DNA of 64,000 nt from Chlorobium chlorochromatii (GTDB lineage Bacteria; Bacteroidota; Chlorobiia; Chlorobiales; Chlorobiaceae), in the NCBI GenBank assembly GCA_020721255.1, contig DYND01000006.1:1-64000 (forward strand), in the 5' to 3' direction. Below are positions 37,595 to 48,518 of the stretch, piece by piece (positions within the stretch are counted from its first letter, which is position 1; each line of letters starts with the position of its first letter). A program made the translations under genes and the position numbers. Below the pieces are notes generated by a model, which was not told the origin of the DNA, did no database searches, and saw only the letters and a list, made by a program, of their open reading frames with translations.

Positions 37595-40500
37595 ATGGAT
37601 TATAAATTTGTCGAGTATCCCACCCATGTACCGTACAATGTTGTTGAATCAGAGATTCTGACTTACTGGAATGAGCACGGGATTTTTCATAAGAGTCTTG
37701 AAGAAAAACCCGCTGATCGGGTTTTCTCATTTTATGAAGGTCCTCCAACGGTGAACGGTAAACCGGGTGTCCACCATGTTTTCAGCCGTACCATAAAAGA
37801 TATTATCTGCCGTTATAAAACCATGCAGGGATTCAGGGTTCCCCGCAAGGCAGGTTGGGATACTCACGGCTTACCAGTCGAAATTGCAGTTGAAAAAAAA
37901 CTTGGTCTCAAAAATAAATCGCAGGTCGTTGAGTATGGCGATGGCGAGTTCAACGCCGAAGCTCGTGCGCTGGTGTACCATCACATTGACGATAACCGCG
38001 AAGGGTGGGGTAAGCTCACGGAGCGCATGGGCTACTGGGTCGATATGGATAATCCCTACATCACCTGCACGAACGACTATATCGAGTCAGTCTGGTGGGC
38101 ACTGAAAACTATTTTTGATAAAGGGCTTATCTACAAGGACTATAAAATTGTTCCGCAGGATCCCAAATCCGAGACCGTGCTGAGTTCGCATGAACTTGCG
38201 TTGGGATACAAAGAGGTGAAGGATCCAAGTATCTACGTGAAGTTTAAAATCAAAGGTTCTGAAGAGTCGCTGTTGGTCTGGACAACCACCCCGTGGACGC
38301 TGATCTCCAATGTGGCGCTTTGTGTCGGCTCAGATATTGATTACGTCAAGGTTGCTCACGCGGAAAGTGGAGAAGTGCTGCTTCTTGCCAAGTCGCGTCT
38401 CGTGGTGCTTCAAGAGAAAAATGACGAAGGCGAATCACTCTGGAAGGTTGTTGCCAAGCAGAAAGGGAGTGATCTTGAAGGTCTGGAATATGAACCACTC
38501 TTCACCTACATCCAGCCTGAAAAAAAGTGCTGGTATGTCACCGCCGGTTCTTTTGTCTCCACCGAAGATGGTACCGGCATTGTCCATATTGCTCCAGCTT
38601 TTGGTGCTGATGATTACGAGGTTGCTAAAAAATACGATTTACCCATGCTCCAGCCGGTAGCTCGGAATGGATGTTTTACCTCCGAAGTGAGTGATTACGA
38701 CGGTATGTTTTTCAAGGATACCGATCCGCTGATTATTGAGCAACTCAAAAGAGCAGGGAAGCTGTACCGTAAGGAGATGATAACCCACACTTACCCCTAT
38801 TCGTGGCGTTATGATGTTCCTGTGATTTATTATGCTCGCGAATCGTGGTACATCCGCACAACCGCTATCGCCTCACGCATGGTGGAACTCAACAAAACCA
38901 TTAACTGGTGCCCCCCTGAAATTGGTACAGGGCGTTTTGGCAACTGGCTTGAAGAGAACAAGGATTGGGCGCTTTCGCGTGAGCGCTTCTGGGGTTCACC
39001 ATTACCTCTTTGGGTGTCGGAGGATTTTGTTATAGGTGACACTGCCGCTTCGGGCAAAATGTTTGCCGTTGGTTCCATAGCTGAACTGCGCGAGGGTTTT
39101 ATCGATATTGATGGTGAGCAGCTTCTCCTCGGCGATGCTCTCGATAGAAGGCTTGTTGAACTTGACCTGCACAAACCGTTTGTAGATAGAATATACTTCA
39201 TTCGTGATGGCAAGCGCTTCAATCGTACGCCTGAGCTGATTGATGTCTGGTTCGACAGTGGTTCAATGCCTTTTGCGCAGTTGCACTATCCGTTCGAGAA
39301 TCGCGAGCTGTTCGATAAAATGTTCCCTGCCGACTTTATTGCTGAAGGGGTCGATCAAACCAGAGGGTGGTTCTACACTCTCCATGCTATCGCTACGCTT
39401 ATTTTCGACAAACCGGCTTATAAAAACCTGATTGTCAATAGCCTCATTCTCGACAAAAGTGGTCAGAAAATGTCGAAGTCGAAAGGTAATGTTGTTGATC
39501 CTTTTGAGACCATGGAGCGTTATGGCGCCGATGCGCTTCGTTGGTACCTGATGGTGAGCAGCCCGCCATGGAGGGCAAAATCGTTCAATACTGACGAAAT
39601 TGAGGAGGAGCAGCGCAAGTTTTTCCGTGCCTTCATCAATAGTTACAACTTTTTTGTGCTCTATGCCAATGTTGATGGTTTCACCTTTGCTGAACCGGAA
39701 ATGGCGGTTCATGAGCGTTCAGAGCTTGATCGCTGGGTGCTCTCCTGCCTCAACACACTGGTTGAAAATGTGCGTCAGCGCATGGAAAACTACGATATTA
39801 CCGCGGCTGTCCGTTTAATTAACGATTTCACTGTTGACGATCTTTCCAACTGGTATATCCGTCGCTCACGCAAACGGTTCTGGAAAAGTGATATGGGCCC
39901 CGATAAAATTGCTGCGTATCAAACCTTGTATCGTGCGCTTGAAACGGTGGCAAAGCTCTTGGCACCAATAACACCATTTCTTGCCGAGCGCATCTTCCTG
40001 AATCTCAATAACATCAGTAAGCGAGAGACGTATGAGTCGGTGCATCTTGCAGAATATCCGGTTTTAGACCAGACCGCCATTGACCTGCCACTTGAGCACC
40101 GCATGAAGAAGGCTCAGATTATTACCTCACTCGTGCGTACCATGCGCGAAAAAGCATCCATAAAGGTTCGTCAGCCACTCAAACGAATTCTCCTCTCCGT
40201 CACTGATGCAGCATCAAAAGAGGAGTATCGGCAGGTTGGTGCCATCATTATGGAGGAGGTCAATGTCCAGAAGATTGAGTATATCGAGGAGGATGGTTCA
40301 GTCATCAGCAAAAAAGTCAAGGCAAACTTTAAGTCACTCGGACCACGTTTTGGTAAAGAGATGAAGATATTGGCAGAAGCAATTCGCATGATGAGCCATA
40401 AGCAGATTGCCCAGCTTGAACAAACCGGCGAGTTGCCGTTCGATGTCGATGGCAGAGTTTTCGATCTCAAACGTGAAGATGTGGAGATTATGCACGAGGA

Positions 40501-40840
40501 TATTGAAGGCTGGCTTGTTGCCTCCGATGATGCGCATGGCATTATGGTGGCGCTCGATACGGAGATGACCGCTGAGCTTGAGATGCAGGGCTTGGCGCGA
40601 GAGCTGGTGAGCCGCATTCAGGCGTTGCGTAAGGAGAGTGGTCTTGAAATTACTGACCGTATTGAACTTACGCTATACTGTTCGCCAAAATTATATGAGG
40701 CAGTGCAATCGAATGAGGCGTACATTGCCTCCGAAACACTTGCAACATCGTTGCGTTTCCACTTGCTCGAAGCAACAACAGTAACAACAGGCAAAGATGA
40801 GTTAATTAATGGTGAAATTTGCCGCTTGTTGCTTGAATAG
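37595..40840 (+). CDS. ileS: Isoleucyl-tRNA synthetase, large eukaryote-like type
   Basis: The 1081-residue class I synthetase has [20 protein letters not shown] near residue 46 (HIGH region) and late [10 protein letters not shown] (KMSKS). Its size and the absence of a C-terminal zinc finger put it in the IleS2-type group that includes eukaryotic enzymes and many FCB bacteria. IleS2 enzymes are often less sensitive to mupirocin, but that is only a family trend. I chose the ATG at 37595; a GTG three codons upstream is in frame. It stands alone. Confidence 0.95.
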   Translation: MDYKFVEYPTHVPYNVVESEILTYWNEHGIFHKSLEEKPADRVFSFYEGPPTVNGKPGVHHVFSRTIKDIICRYKTMQGFRVPRKAGWDTHGLPVEIAVEKKLGLKNKSQVVEYGDGEFNAEARALVYHHIDDNREGWGKLTERMGYWVDMDNPYITCTNDYIESVWWALKTIFDKGLIYKDYKIVPQDPKSETVLSSHELALGYKEVKDPSIYVKFKIKGSEESLLVWTTTPWTLISNVALCVGSDIDYVKVAHAESGEVLLLAKSRLVVLQEKNDEGESLWKVVAKQKGSDLEGLEYEPLFTYIQPEKKCWYVTAGSFVSTEDGTGIVHIAPAFGADDYEVAKKYDLPMLQPVARNGCFTSEVSDYDGMFFKDTDPLIIEQLKRAGKLYRKEMITHTYPYSWRYDVPVIYYARESWYIRTTAIASRMVELNKTINWCPPEIGTGRFGNWLEENKDWALSRERFWGSPLPLWVSEDFVIGDTAASGKMFAVGSIAELREGFIDIDGEQLLLGDALDRRLVELDLHKPFVDRIYFIRDGKRFNRTPELIDVWFDSGSMPFAQLHYPFENRELFDKMFPADFIAEGVDQTRGWFYTLHAIATLIFDKPAYKNLIVNSLILDKSGQKMSKSKGNVVDPFETMERYGADALRWYLMVSSPPWRAKSFNTDEIEEEQRKFFRAFINSYNFFVLYANVDGFTFAEPEMAVHERSELDRWVLSCLNTLVENVRQRMENYDITAAVRLINDFTVDDLSNWYIRRSRKRFWKSDMGPDKIAAYQTLYRALETVAKLLAPITPFLAERIFLNLNNISKRETYESVHLAEYPVLDQTAIDLPLEHRMKKAQIITSLVRTMREKASIKVRQPLKRILLSVTDAASKEEYRQVGAIIMEEVNVQKIEYIEEDGSVISKKVKANFKSLGPRFGKEMKILAEAIRMMSHKQIAQLEQTGELPFDVDGRVFDLKREDVEIMHEDIEGWLVASDDAHGIMVALDTEMTAELEMQGLARELVSRIQALRKESGLEITDRIELTLYCSPKLYEAVQSNEAYIASETLATSLRFHLLEATTVTTGKDELINGEICRLLLE

Positions 40841-40914
40841 TGTAACAGTTAATAGTATTATTGCACTTTATTTCTGTACGGAATTCTGTGAGAACAAGAA
40901 AAACAAGGTCTATT

Positions 40915-41349
40915 ATGGCAAAGAAAAAAGAGAGCGCTCTCAGCAAAGAAGAGGAAATCATGGATGAACCTGTGCTGACAAAAACCTATTTGACTGATGA
41001 AGAACTCGACCATTTCAAGCACTTATTGCTGAAAAGAAGGGAAGAGGTTTTGCGTGATCTTGATATTCTGCGCTCTTCACTCTCTGATGAGAACGTCGAG
41101 GATTCAATTAATTCGAATTACTCCATGCACATGGCCGATCATGGCACAGACACTATGGATCGTGAACAGCGCTTCATGTTTATAGCCCGCGACGAGAAGT
41201 ATATCACCTATATTGATCAGGCGCTCGACCGTATCCGCAACAAAACCTATGGTATTTGTATCAAGTCAGGAAAACCCATTCCCAAAAAGCGGCTTGAGGC
41301 AGTGCCGCATACGTCGGTGAGAATTGAGTTCAAGCAGGGTAAAAAGTAG
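40915..41349 (+). CDS. DksA/TraR-family protein lacking zinc ligands
   Basis: The 144-residue protein starts MAKKKESALSKEE. It has the coiled-coil DksA region (HFKHLLLKRREEVLRDLDIL) with acidic tip (MADHGTDTMDREQ) and the C-terminal YGICIKSGKPIPKKRLEAVP motif. Canonical DksA has four cysteines here; only the first is kept, the second is Ser and the last two are absent. Similar loss is common in FCB bacteria. It probably binds the RNA polymerase secondary channel. A longer frame from 40861 (TTG) is unlikely. A hairpin terminator follows. Confidence 0.85.
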   Translation: MAKKKESALSKEEEIMDEPVLTKTYLTDEELDHFKHLLLKRREEVLRDLDILRSSLSDENVEDSINSNYSMHMADHGTDTMDREQRFMFIARDEKYITYIDQALDRIRNKTYGICIKSGKPIPKKRLEAVPHTSVRIEFKQGKK

Positions 41350-41362
41350 AATTTGGTTGTTC

Positions 41363-41395
41363 AGAGGTGCTTTTTCAAGGCACCTCTTTTTGTTT
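41363..41395. terminator. Hairpin terminator between dksA-like and purF
   Basis: agaggtgc (41363-41370) pairs with gcacctct (41380-41387) over a short T-rich loop and is followed by tttttgtttt. It lies 14 bases after the dksA-like stop, just before convergent purF. Confidence 0.8.
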
Positions 41396-41406
41396 TATCA
41401 CGACGC

Positions 41407-42900
41407 TTAATCGTTTTCATCTTTATCGGTTGTGGCATCGGCAATCTGAATTGGATAATCACCGCTGAAGCATGCCGTGCAGTAACTGCATGTTTCCCCC
41501 TCAAAGGCAGGCACGCTGTTCATCAACCCCTGCATGGTAAGATATTTCAACGAATCGACGCCAATGTACTCCCTGATTTTTTCAATTTCTTCATCCTTAT
41601 TGTCCCAGTTGTCGAACATGTGGGTAAGCAACTGCCGCTTGGTTGGAAAATCCATGCCATAAAAACATGGATTGGTAATTGGCGGTGAGCTGATATGCAG
41701 ATGAATTGCGGCAGGATCGGCTTCACGAATGAGTTTGATCAGCATTTTCGCCGTTGTGCCGCGAACAATGGAGTCGTCAATAAGAATAATGGGTCTGCCC
41801 TGAAGTACGCCACGCACAATATTATATTTGGAGCGAACCTTTATGTCACGGCTGTGAATGCCCGGTTGAATAAAGGTTCTTCCAACATAGTGGTTGCGAA
41901 TGAGACCATGTTCAAATCGTGCTGGTTTCTCCATTTTAATGCTCTCTCGCACAAAACCGAGTGCCGCAGTGTTCGATGAATCGGGCACGCTGACGACGGT
42001 CAGCTCTTTTTCCCCTGGCTGATGTTCAATTGATGACTCTCGCGCAAGATTTTTGCCGAGATTTCGCCTGATTTTGTCAACCGAATGGCCGAAGATAAAG
42101 CTGTCGGGACGGGAGAAATAGACATACTCAAAAATACAGCGAGCTTTGCGTTGTGATTGAGGAAGAAAGATCGACGTTGGTTTTTCGTTGGTCACAGCCA
42201 GATGATCAATCAGTAAAATTTCTCCCGGCTCAATATCGCGAATATATTCTGCCTGAATAATATCAAATGCACACGTTTCGCTGGCAACAATATAGGTGAG
42301 CTCACCAGTAAGCGGATCAACTTTTTTGCCAAGAGCAAGAGGTCTGAAGCCGTAGGGATCTCTCGCTGCTATCAACTGATTATTTGCCAGCAGTACCATC
42401 GAATAAGCGCCTTCAACCTGCGACAATGCTTCGTAAAGCTGATCAATTGGCTCTTTTGCGCGACTGCGTGCAGCAAGGTGAGGGATGATTTCGGTATCCG
42501 ATGAGGCTTGAAAAATCACACCCAATTCTGTCAGTTCACGCCGTAACGTTCGAGAATTGGTAAGGTTGCCGTTATGCGCTATTGCAAGACTGCCGGAGCG
42601 ATAGGTGAGAGAGAAGGGCTGAATATTGTTGACGGAGGCGGATGAACCAGTGGTTGAGTATCGATTATGCCCGATTGCCGCATAGCCACTTAAATTGTCA
42701 AAAACCGTTTCATCTCGAAAAACTTCAGCAACAAGACCCATGCCTTTGTGCTGCTTAAAAAGCGTTTTCTTTTTCAGCTTATTGTATTCGGCAACAACAA
42801 TCCCTGCAGCTTCCTGTCCTCTGTGTTGCAGAGAGTACAATCCATAGAAGGTATCTTCCGCTGGAGTTTTAGAATTAAAAACACCGAAAACTCCACACAT
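41407..42900 (-). CDS. purF: Amidophosphoribosyltransferase PurF
   Basis: PurF makes 5-phosphoribosylamine, the first step of purine synthesis. The start is set at 42900 so that the protein begins MCGVFG, exposing the catalytic N-terminal Cys after Met removal; a TTG two codons upstream would block it. The PRPP motif IILIDDSIVRGTTA is intact. C-terminal cysteines in TCSYCTACFSGDYP suggest the Bacillus-type [4Fe-4S] cluster. The length of 497 residues is normal. Confidence 0.96.
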   Translation of the reverse strand: MCGVFGVFNSKTPAEDTFYGLYSLQHRGQEAAGIVVAEYNKLKKKTLFKQHKGMGLVAEVFRDETVFDNLSGYAAIGHNRYSTTGSSASVNNIQPFSLTYRSGSLAIAHNGNLTNSRTLRRELTELGVIFQASSDTEIIPHLAARSRAKEPIDQLYEALSQVEGAYSMVLLANNQLIAARDPYGFRPLALGKKVDPLTGELTYIVASETCAFDIIQAEYIRDIEPGEILLIDHLAVTNEKPTSIFLPQSQRKARCIFEYVYFSRPDSFIFGHSVDKIRRNLGKNLARESSIEHQPGEKELTVVSVPDSSNTAALGFVRESIKMEKPARFEHGLIRNHYVGRTFIQPGIHSRDIKVRSKYNIVRGVLQGRPIILIDDSIVRGTTAKMLIKLIREADPAAIHLHISSPPITNPCFYGMDFPTKRQLLTHMFDNWDNKDEEIEKIREYIGVDSLKYLTMQGLMNSVPAFEGETCSYCTACFSGDYPIQIADATTDKDEND

Positions 42901-43041
42901 AAGCAAGGTATCTTAAAATTGTGTAAACTGCCCAACTTCCTCTTAACGCGTCAAGACGGAATGAACATAATGATTCAGAGGATAAATTGAAAATAATCAT
43001 TCTCTCTATTACTCATCTTGCTTCAGAAGGTTTGTTTTTCC

Positions 43042-43629
43042 TTATACAAAAGCTTTCAATGCTTTTGAGAGGGCGGAGAGGGGTAATCCCATGACATTGT
43101 AATAACATCCGTCAATCCGCTTGATGTGGCACGCCATTAACGGATCTTGAATGCCATAGCTTCCAGCTTTATCATAAGGTTTTTGCGACAGCAGGTAGCG
43201 CTGTATTTCATGGTCAGATATCGCATCGAACTCGACGGTGGTGCTGATGCACTCGGTGTGGCTTTTGTTATTGCTCAGCAGCACAAAACCGGTATAGACG
43301 CGATGTGTGCGATTCTGCAAGCTTTTGAGCATGGTAAATGCATCATCAAATCCTGTCGGTTTTCCCAGAATGCTTTTCCCTTTTGCCACAACAGTATCAG
43401 CAGCGATAATAATTGTGTTGCGATTTTTTACCAGCTCTGCTCCTGCATTTGCCTTTTGCCAGGCAATTCGAGTGACATTTTCTTCAACGGAGAGTGTTGT
43501 GTCAATGGTTTCATCAGTCTCTACCGAAAGCGTGTCGAAGGGGAGGAGTGTCAGCGCAAGAATATCGCGCCGTCTTGGCGACTGTGAGGCAAGGATCAGT
43601 GTTGGTTTTCCCATGTTGTTCTTTTTCAA
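43042..43629 (-). CDS. maf: Maf-like nucleoside triphosphate pyrophosphatase
   Basis: Maf proteins hydrolyse non-canonical or pyrimidine nucleoside triphosphates, for example dTTP/UTP. The signature LILASQSPRRRDIL, the ETDETI motif and AADTVVAKGK are present. Length (195 residues) is normal. An alternative ATG lies at 43614 (MGKPTLILAS). It follows the symporter gene by five bases and is probably in its operon. Confidence 0.93.
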   Translation of the reverse strand: MKKNNMGKPTLILASQSPRRRDILALTLLPFDTLSVETDETIDTTLSVEENVTRIAWQKANAGAELVKNRNTIIIAADTVVAKGKSILGKPTGFDDAFTMLKSLQNRTHRVYTGFVLLSNNKSHTECISTTVEFDAISDHEIQRYLLSQKPYDKAGSYGIQDPLMACHIKRIDGCYYNVMGLPLSALSKALKAFV

Positions 43630-43634
43630 TGCAA

Positions 43635-45395
43635 TCAGTTAAGGTTGTTCCAGCCACGTCGGTTAAGGTCTGTAAAAATCAGCGCTCCCGCAATAACTCC
43701 CACCGCGATAAAAATCAAGCCCTGTGTCATCTCTCCAAAAATCACTCGTCCGGTACCAAACAGGATGGAGTAGATCATAAGAATACCCAGCGCCCAATCG
43801 ACAAAGAGCATGGTAAAGCCGGTGTCGGAGACTACATCGGGCAGGTTCTTTGATACTTTTTTCCACAGGAATCCGCCAACTCGTGTCGTACGATAAAATT
43901 TCTCCAGATGTTCACGATCTGTTGCAGGTGTGAGATAGGTGACGATGAGTGTTGCGGTAATGGTAAAGGCAACAATGATAAAAATTGAGAAAGGAAAGGC
44001 AATGTCAGTAAAGAGTTGCAGATATGAGAATGCTATAAATGGCGCTACCATGGAGGTAATTTCCGACCACGCATTCAGGCGCCACCAGAACCAGCGGAGA
44101 ATGAGCACAAAGCCGGTGCCGGCACCACATTGGATAATGAATTCCCATGCTCCAGTGATGGTATCAAGCACAAAAAAAGTGATGTAGAGGGCAAATGCCC
44201 CCGTTAAAAACGTCGTAATTTTTGAGATGGTGACGTAGTGCTTTTCATCGCCATCTGTTTTCAGGAATCGTCTGTAGAAGTCGTTAATCAGGTAGCTCGT
44301 TCCCCAGTTGAGGTGCGTCGAAAGTGTGGACATGTAGGCGGCAAGAAACGCCGCAATCAGCAGTCCTTTCAATCCTGGAGGCAGCACGGCTTGCATCACA
44401 TAAACGAAACCGTCCTCTTTTTGATTCATCGGGAGATCGGGGAACATCACGAGGCTTGCAAGGCCGACAATAATCCATGGCCATGGTCTCAGGCAGTAAT
44501 GAGCAACGGTAAACCAGAGTGTTGCAAGCAGGGAGTGCTTCTCATTTTTAGCGCTCATCATCCGCTGGGCAATATAACCGCCACCACCCGGTTCAGAGCC
44601 GGGATACCACGATGACCACCACTGTACAAACGCCATAGCCGCAAATGAGATGAAGGGGAGTGCTACAGCTCCGGTTATGCTTGTACTCGAAGATGCACTG
44701 AAGGTCGGAAAGAAATCGAACATCCATGCAGGCAGTGCTTTTGTGAGTCCACCAGCCGAGACAACTGCGGGCGATTGCACCGCAAGAACCGCAAGAATAA
44801 TGCAGCCAGCCATGGCAATCACAAACTGAATCGCATCAGTAATGGAAACGCCCCAAAGCCCGGATAATCCAGAATAAAAGGTTGTCAGCAGTACAAGGGC
44901 AATAATGGTAATTTCTGGATTCAACTCCGGCACCATGATCCGAATAATTTTGAACATGGCAAGGTTAACCCATCCAATAATCACAGCATTAATGAAAAGC
45001 CCAAAGTAGAGAGCCTTGAACCCGCGGAGAAACCGTGCAGCTTTGCCGCTGTAACGAAGCTCGATAAACTCTAAATCAGTAAGTATCTCTGCCCGTCGCC
45101 AGAGTCGGGCAAAAAAGAAGACGGTCAACATTCCGCCGGAAACAAATGTCCACCATACCCAATTTCCGGCAATGCCGTTTTTAGCCACAAAACCTGCTAC
45201 GGCAAGAGGTGTGTCGGCGGCAAAAGTTGTTGCTACCATGCCCGTACCTGCAATCCACCAGGGGAGTTTTCGCCCTGACAGAAAAAATTCACCGACATTT
45301 TCTGAGGCGCGTGCGGAGAACCGGAGGCCGATAAAAAGTGTCAGCAGCAGGTAGCCGACAATGAAACTGTAATCAAGAATGTTAAGCTTTTCCAT
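43635..45395 (-). CDS. Sodium:solute symporter (SSS family)
   Basis: This 586-residue polytopic membrane protein has about 13-14 hydrophobic helices. It starts with the SSS-type VGYLLLTLFIGLRFSARASENVGEFFLSGRKLPWW, the conserved sodium-site region in the first helices. The substrate (amino acid, sugar or organic acid) cannot be read from sequence. maf lies five bases downstream. A hairpin with ATGAGGAGGT in one arm lies about 65 bases upstream of its start codon. Confidence 0.88.
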   Translation of the reverse strand: MEKLNILDYSFIVGYLLLTLFIGLRFSARASENVGEFFLSGRKLPWWIAGTGMVATTFAADTPLAVAGFVAKNGIAGNWVWWTFVSGGMLTVFFFARLWRRAEILTDLEFIELRYSGKAARFLRGFKALYFGLFINAVIIGWVNLAMFKIIRIMVPELNPEITIIALVLLTTFYSGLSGLWGVSITDAIQFVIAMAGCIILAVLAVQSPAVVSAGGLTKALPAWMFDFFPTFSASSSTSITGAVALPFISFAAMAFVQWWSSWYPGSEPGGGGYIAQRMMSAKNEKHSLLATLWFTVAHYCLRPWPWIIVGLASLVMFPDLPMNQKEDGFVYVMQAVLPPGLKGLLIAAFLAAYMSTLSTHLNWGTSYLINDFYRRFLKTDGDEKHYVTISKITTFLTGAFALYITFFVLDTITGAWEFIIQCGAGTGFVLILRWFWWRLNAWSEITSMVAPFIAFSYLQLFTDIAFPFSIFIIVAFTITATLIVTYLTPATDREHLEKFYRTTRVGGFLWKKVSKNLPDVVSDTGFTMLFVDWALGILMIYSILFGTGRVIFGEMTQGLIFIAVGVIAGALIFTDLNRRGWNNLN

Positions 45396-45459
45396 AATGA
45401 AAAGTGTGTTGGAGGGAGCTTCTCGTTATCTGTTTCGGGTTGAGATACGTATGTCATCG

Positions 45460-45509
45460 GTTGCTCAACCTCCTCATAAGTTTACTCTCCATGAGGAGGT
45501 CTCTGCAAC
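45460..45509 (-). other. Two-step hairpin upstream of the symporter gene
   Basis: The inner stem is acctcctcat (45468-45477) with atgaggaggt (45491-45500), perfect over 10 bp. An outer stem gttgc/gcaac extends it across a 3-4 base internal loop. It lies between the PfkB kinase stop and the symporter start on the minus strand. No U-tract follows. The aggaggt arm resembles a Shine-Dalgarno sequence sequestered in a stem, so it may be an RNA regulatory element, or a terminator-like structure for the kinase gene. Confidence 0.45.
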
Positions 45510-45567
45510 TTGTTCTGCCTTGCTGTTCTGTCAGTTTACTTTAGCAATGGCGAGTGATATTGTGGCG

Positions 45568-46479
45568 TTATGCTTCAGTTCTTGAAAGCTCGCGGAAGCT
45601 CTGGAACCGATCTTCGATTTCGAGCAAGTCAAGCATAGCAATTTTTTCGATACCAAATTTTTCTACACAGAAGCTTGCCATGGTGCTGCCGTAGAGTACT
45701 GCTTTGCGCATTTCGGCATCATTAATGCGTTCACAGCGGGAGAGGTGCCCAATAAAGCCGCCTGCAAAGGTGTCGCCAGCGCCAGTTGGGTCAAAAATTG
45801 ATTCGAGCGGGAAGGCTGGTGCTGCAAAAATACCATCATCAGTAAAGAGCAGTGCGCCGTGTTCACCTTTTTTAATAATAAGGGTTTTTGGTCCCATATC
45901 GCGGATAATTCTCGCTGATTTAACAAGGTTTGGGTCGCCACTCAGCAGGCGTGCCTCGCTGTCGTTAAGAATAAATACATCAACATGTTGCAGTGTTTTT
46001 TTGAGCTCTTCCGGTTTTGATTCAATCCAGAAGTTCATAGTGTCGAGAATCACCAGTTTTGGTTTGCTGATTTGGCCAAGCACCTTGAGCTGAAGTTCAG
46101 GGTCGATGTTGCCAAGGCAGACAAACTCAGCATTACGGTACTCTTCTGGCACCTCAGGGTCAAAATCTGCAAAAACGTTCAATTGCGTGTCGAGTGTATC
46201 GCGGGTGTTCATGTCGTAGTGGTAACGGCCAGCCCAGCGGAATGTTTTACCATCCTCAATTTTTTGAATCCCTTTGGTGTCAATATTTTTAGCGTGAAGC
46301 AGGTCGAAATGCGGCTGCTCAAAGTCAGAACCAACCACACCAACCATCTGAATGTTGTTGGTGAAATAGCTGGCAGAGAGAGCAATGTACGTCGATGAAC
46401 CTCCAAGGGTATTATCGGAACGACCAAAAGGGGTTTCGATATCATCAAAGGCAAGAGAGCCGACAATGAGAAGAGACAT
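45568..46479 (-). CDS. PfkB-family carbohydrate or nucleoside kinase
   Basis: This 303-residue ribokinase-fold kinase has the PfkB signature DPTGAGDTFAGGF near residue 240, with the catalytic Asp, and the N-terminal GGSSTYIALSASYF sugar-binding part. The substrate could be a sugar, inosine or adenosine; sequence alone does not decide. It lies 27 bases downstream of the GH13 gene and is probably cotranscribed, which hints at carbohydrate metabolism. Confidence 0.88.
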   Translation of the reverse strand: MSLLIVGSLAFDDIETPFGRSDNTLGGSSTYIALSASYFTNNIQMVGVVGSDFEQPHFDLLHAKNIDTKGIQKIEDGKTFRWAGRYHYDMNTRDTLDTQLNVFADFDPEVPEEYRNAEFVCLGNIDPELQLKVLGQISKPKLVILDTMNFWIESKPEELKKTLQHVDVFILNDSEARLLSGDPNLVKSARIIRDMGPKTLIIKKGEHGALLFTDDGIFAAPAFPLESIFDPTGAGDTFAGGFIGHLSRCERINDAEMRKAVLYGSTMASFCVEKFGIEKIAMLDLLEIEDRFQSFRELSRTEA

Positions 46480-46506
46480 AGCTGTAATAAGAGTTGATTA
46501 ATGAAG

Positions 46507-48495
46507 TTATGGTAATTCAAAAAGCATACATTCGCCAGGCTTGCAGCTCAACTCAAGCCGGTGATTCTTGATGGTGTAAGGTTGTTCGCCAATGAGCTCC
46601 TGCAATTCGCAATTTTCCATGCTGAACTCCAGAACGCCGGTTCTGGTGTCGTACAGATTGCTGTTCCCGACAAAAAGCAGCGACCGTCCAGCAACGCTTC
46701 TCATAACGGCAAACAAGTCAGGTTCACTGACATAGGGAATGGTCATTGAGCCGGCATCACCGCAGAGAACCAGGTCTATATACCGTTCTCTTATCTCCAG
46801 AACTCTCTGGATATAGCTGTTGAGCGGCACTTGCTCGTTGCTCTTTTCCCAGTCATAAGCAAAAGCGCTGAAGAGTGGCAGTTTCTCAGGTGGATACGTT
46901 GCACGATCTTCATCCGTGAAATTAAGGCCGAGGTTAACGGGATACCATTCGCACAGCTCCAAGCCTGATTGCAGGAATGGGATGGCAGGAAGAATGGCAC
47001 TGAGGGTAAAGATAAAGGTTGAGTGGTTCCGTCCCGCTGCCTGGCGTGGATAACGGAAACAGACGCGCGGTGTGTTGTGATTCTCGCCCGTACCGAAAAA
47101 TGGCAAAGCAACGCCCGTGCGGTTCAAATGATTCAGTAATCCTCTGATAAAGACGATGTCGTGAACAACGAACGGCAAAGAGCCGAGTACGGCATTAAAT
47201 CCCTCTTCGCGAATCTCTGGTGACGGATTAAAGTTTTCGTCCCAGAACGCAAAATCCGGCTTGTTTTCACGCGCTTTGCGCACAACCGTCTGTTTCAGGA
47301 GCGTTGGAAGAGCGTGACCCATATCAATCATTGCACCATCAATCTGATACTCCTCTTGATAATATGGGATAATCCCGGCAATTTCATCCCAAAGGCTCTT
47401 GTTGAAGGTATCAGGATTGTTGAGCGCGTTGTCATACATTCTTATCGTATTGTAAGCAATGTAGTTAAATGATTCATGCGTGTGCATTTTCAAATAGGTG
47501 ACATCGCTCCAGGCTGGTTGCCGATCGTCAGGCGGCCAGTCGGAAAAGGCGCTTGCAATACGGCAAAGGGTACCATCTGTAGCTGTACCGATTAATGCAC
47601 TATGGTCATCACGCACGCTTATTGGTTGTGGAGCAAATTGATTCTGGTACTCCCATGATGGAGCTGGTAGATTATCGAGTTCACGGCGATCAACAACATC
47701 ATAAATTCGGTTCAGCGTATCCCGTTCAAACTGTGGAGCGCCGTAATGCTGCGTCTGCTCATTCTCCTTCAGCCAGTAGAACCAATCAGGATGTTCGGTT
47801 ATCCAGCTACTGTCAATCGAGGTTGTTCGGAACACGAACTCCAGCACAACGTGCATTCCAAGCAGATGAGCTGCTTCCACAAACGCTTTCAGCAAAATTT
47901 CGGGTGAAAGCCCAAGTGCCGGTTCGTTCAGCAGCGGATCAAGCTTGCGTGGATTTTTTATAGCATAAGGGGATCCGAGAGAGCCTTTTCGAGCCTCCAT
48001 ACCTATTTCAGTGATCGGCAGAAGATAGACGGTATTGGCGCCAAGCTTCTTAATATATGGCAGCAATGCAAGAGCTTTAAGCAGTGTGCCCGTTTCGCGA
48101 AAACCGGAGTCGAGTGGTGTCGTATCTATGGTGCCATCACCATTATGATCAAAAGCTGTCGTCAGGCGTATGAACAGATTATACACCACAGCGTTGTTAC
48201 GCCAGTCGCCTGAGCTTGTTTCTGCTTTACTGCTTGTCTTGTCGTTTATAATGGAGTCAATAATGTCGCTGAAATAGCGAGCCGGATTGACCTCTTCAGC
48301 GCCTGTTGCACTGCTGCTCCAAAGTGATGGCACTCTGTAGCGTTGTTCGGAACGGTGTTCAGGTATGTTGTTTAATGCCCGAAGGAGTATGTCAAGATGA
48401 GGAGTCTGCAACGCGATACTCGGTTTGTTGAGAGCCAAACGTATTGGCAAAAGATAACTGATTTTGAGAGTGGAATGTACTAAATTAGCGTCCAC
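46507..48495 (-). CDS. GH13 alpha-amylase-family protein, GlgE-like, altered active site
   Basis: The roughly 663-residue protein has a (beta/alpha)8 barrel of glycoside hydrolase family 13. The pattern resembles GlgE-type maltosyltransferases ([11 protein letters not shown], then [14 protein letters not shown]). The nucleophile motif reads [11 protein letters not shown], with Met where GH13 has invariant Arg two before the Asp. The acid/base motif AFWDENF is present. The third acidic motif reads ENHNTPR, where NHD is usual. Start is set at GTG 48495 because the longer frame to 48627 runs antisense through the truA start. Activity is uncertain. pfkB follows 27 bases downstream. Confidence 0.75.
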   Translation of the reverse strand: MDANLVHSTLKISYLLPIRLALNKPSIALQTPHLDILLRALNNIPEHRSEQRYRVPSLWSSSATGAEEVNPARYFSDIIDSIINDKTSSKAETSSGDWRNNAVVYNLFIRLTTAFDHNGDGTIDTTPLDSGFRETGTLLKALALLPYIKKLGANTVYLLPITEIGMEARKGSLGSPYAIKNPRKLDPLLNEPALGLSPEILLKAFVEAAHLLGMHVVLEFVFRTTSIDSSWITEHPDWFYWLKENEQTQHYGAPQFERDTLNRIYDVVDRRELDNLPAPSWEYQNQFAPQPISVRDDHSALIGTATDGTLCRIASAFSDWPPDDRQPAWSDVTYLKMHTHESFNYIAYNTIRMYDNALNNPDTFNKSLWDEIAGIIPYYQEEYQIDGAMIDMGHALPTLLKQTVVRKARENKPDFAFWDENFNPSPEIREEGFNAVLGSLPFVVHDIVFIRGLLNHLNRTGVALPFFGTGENHNTPRVCFRYPRQAAGRNHSTFIFTLSAILPAIPFLQSGLELCEWYPVNLGLNFTDEDRATYPPEKLPLFSAFAYDWEKSNEQVPLNSYIQRVLEIRERYIDLVLCGDAGSMTIPYVSEPDLFAVMRSVAGRSLLFVGNSNLYDTRTGVLEFSMENCELQELIGEQPYTIKNHRLELSCKPGECMLFELP

Positions 48496-48518
48496 TCTAT
48501 GAAACAGAATAACTCGCC

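Noticed and set aside
37487-37602. Two short frames of about 26 codons before ileS
   Set aside because: Both are very short, without start signals or recognisable composition; they are not supported as genes.
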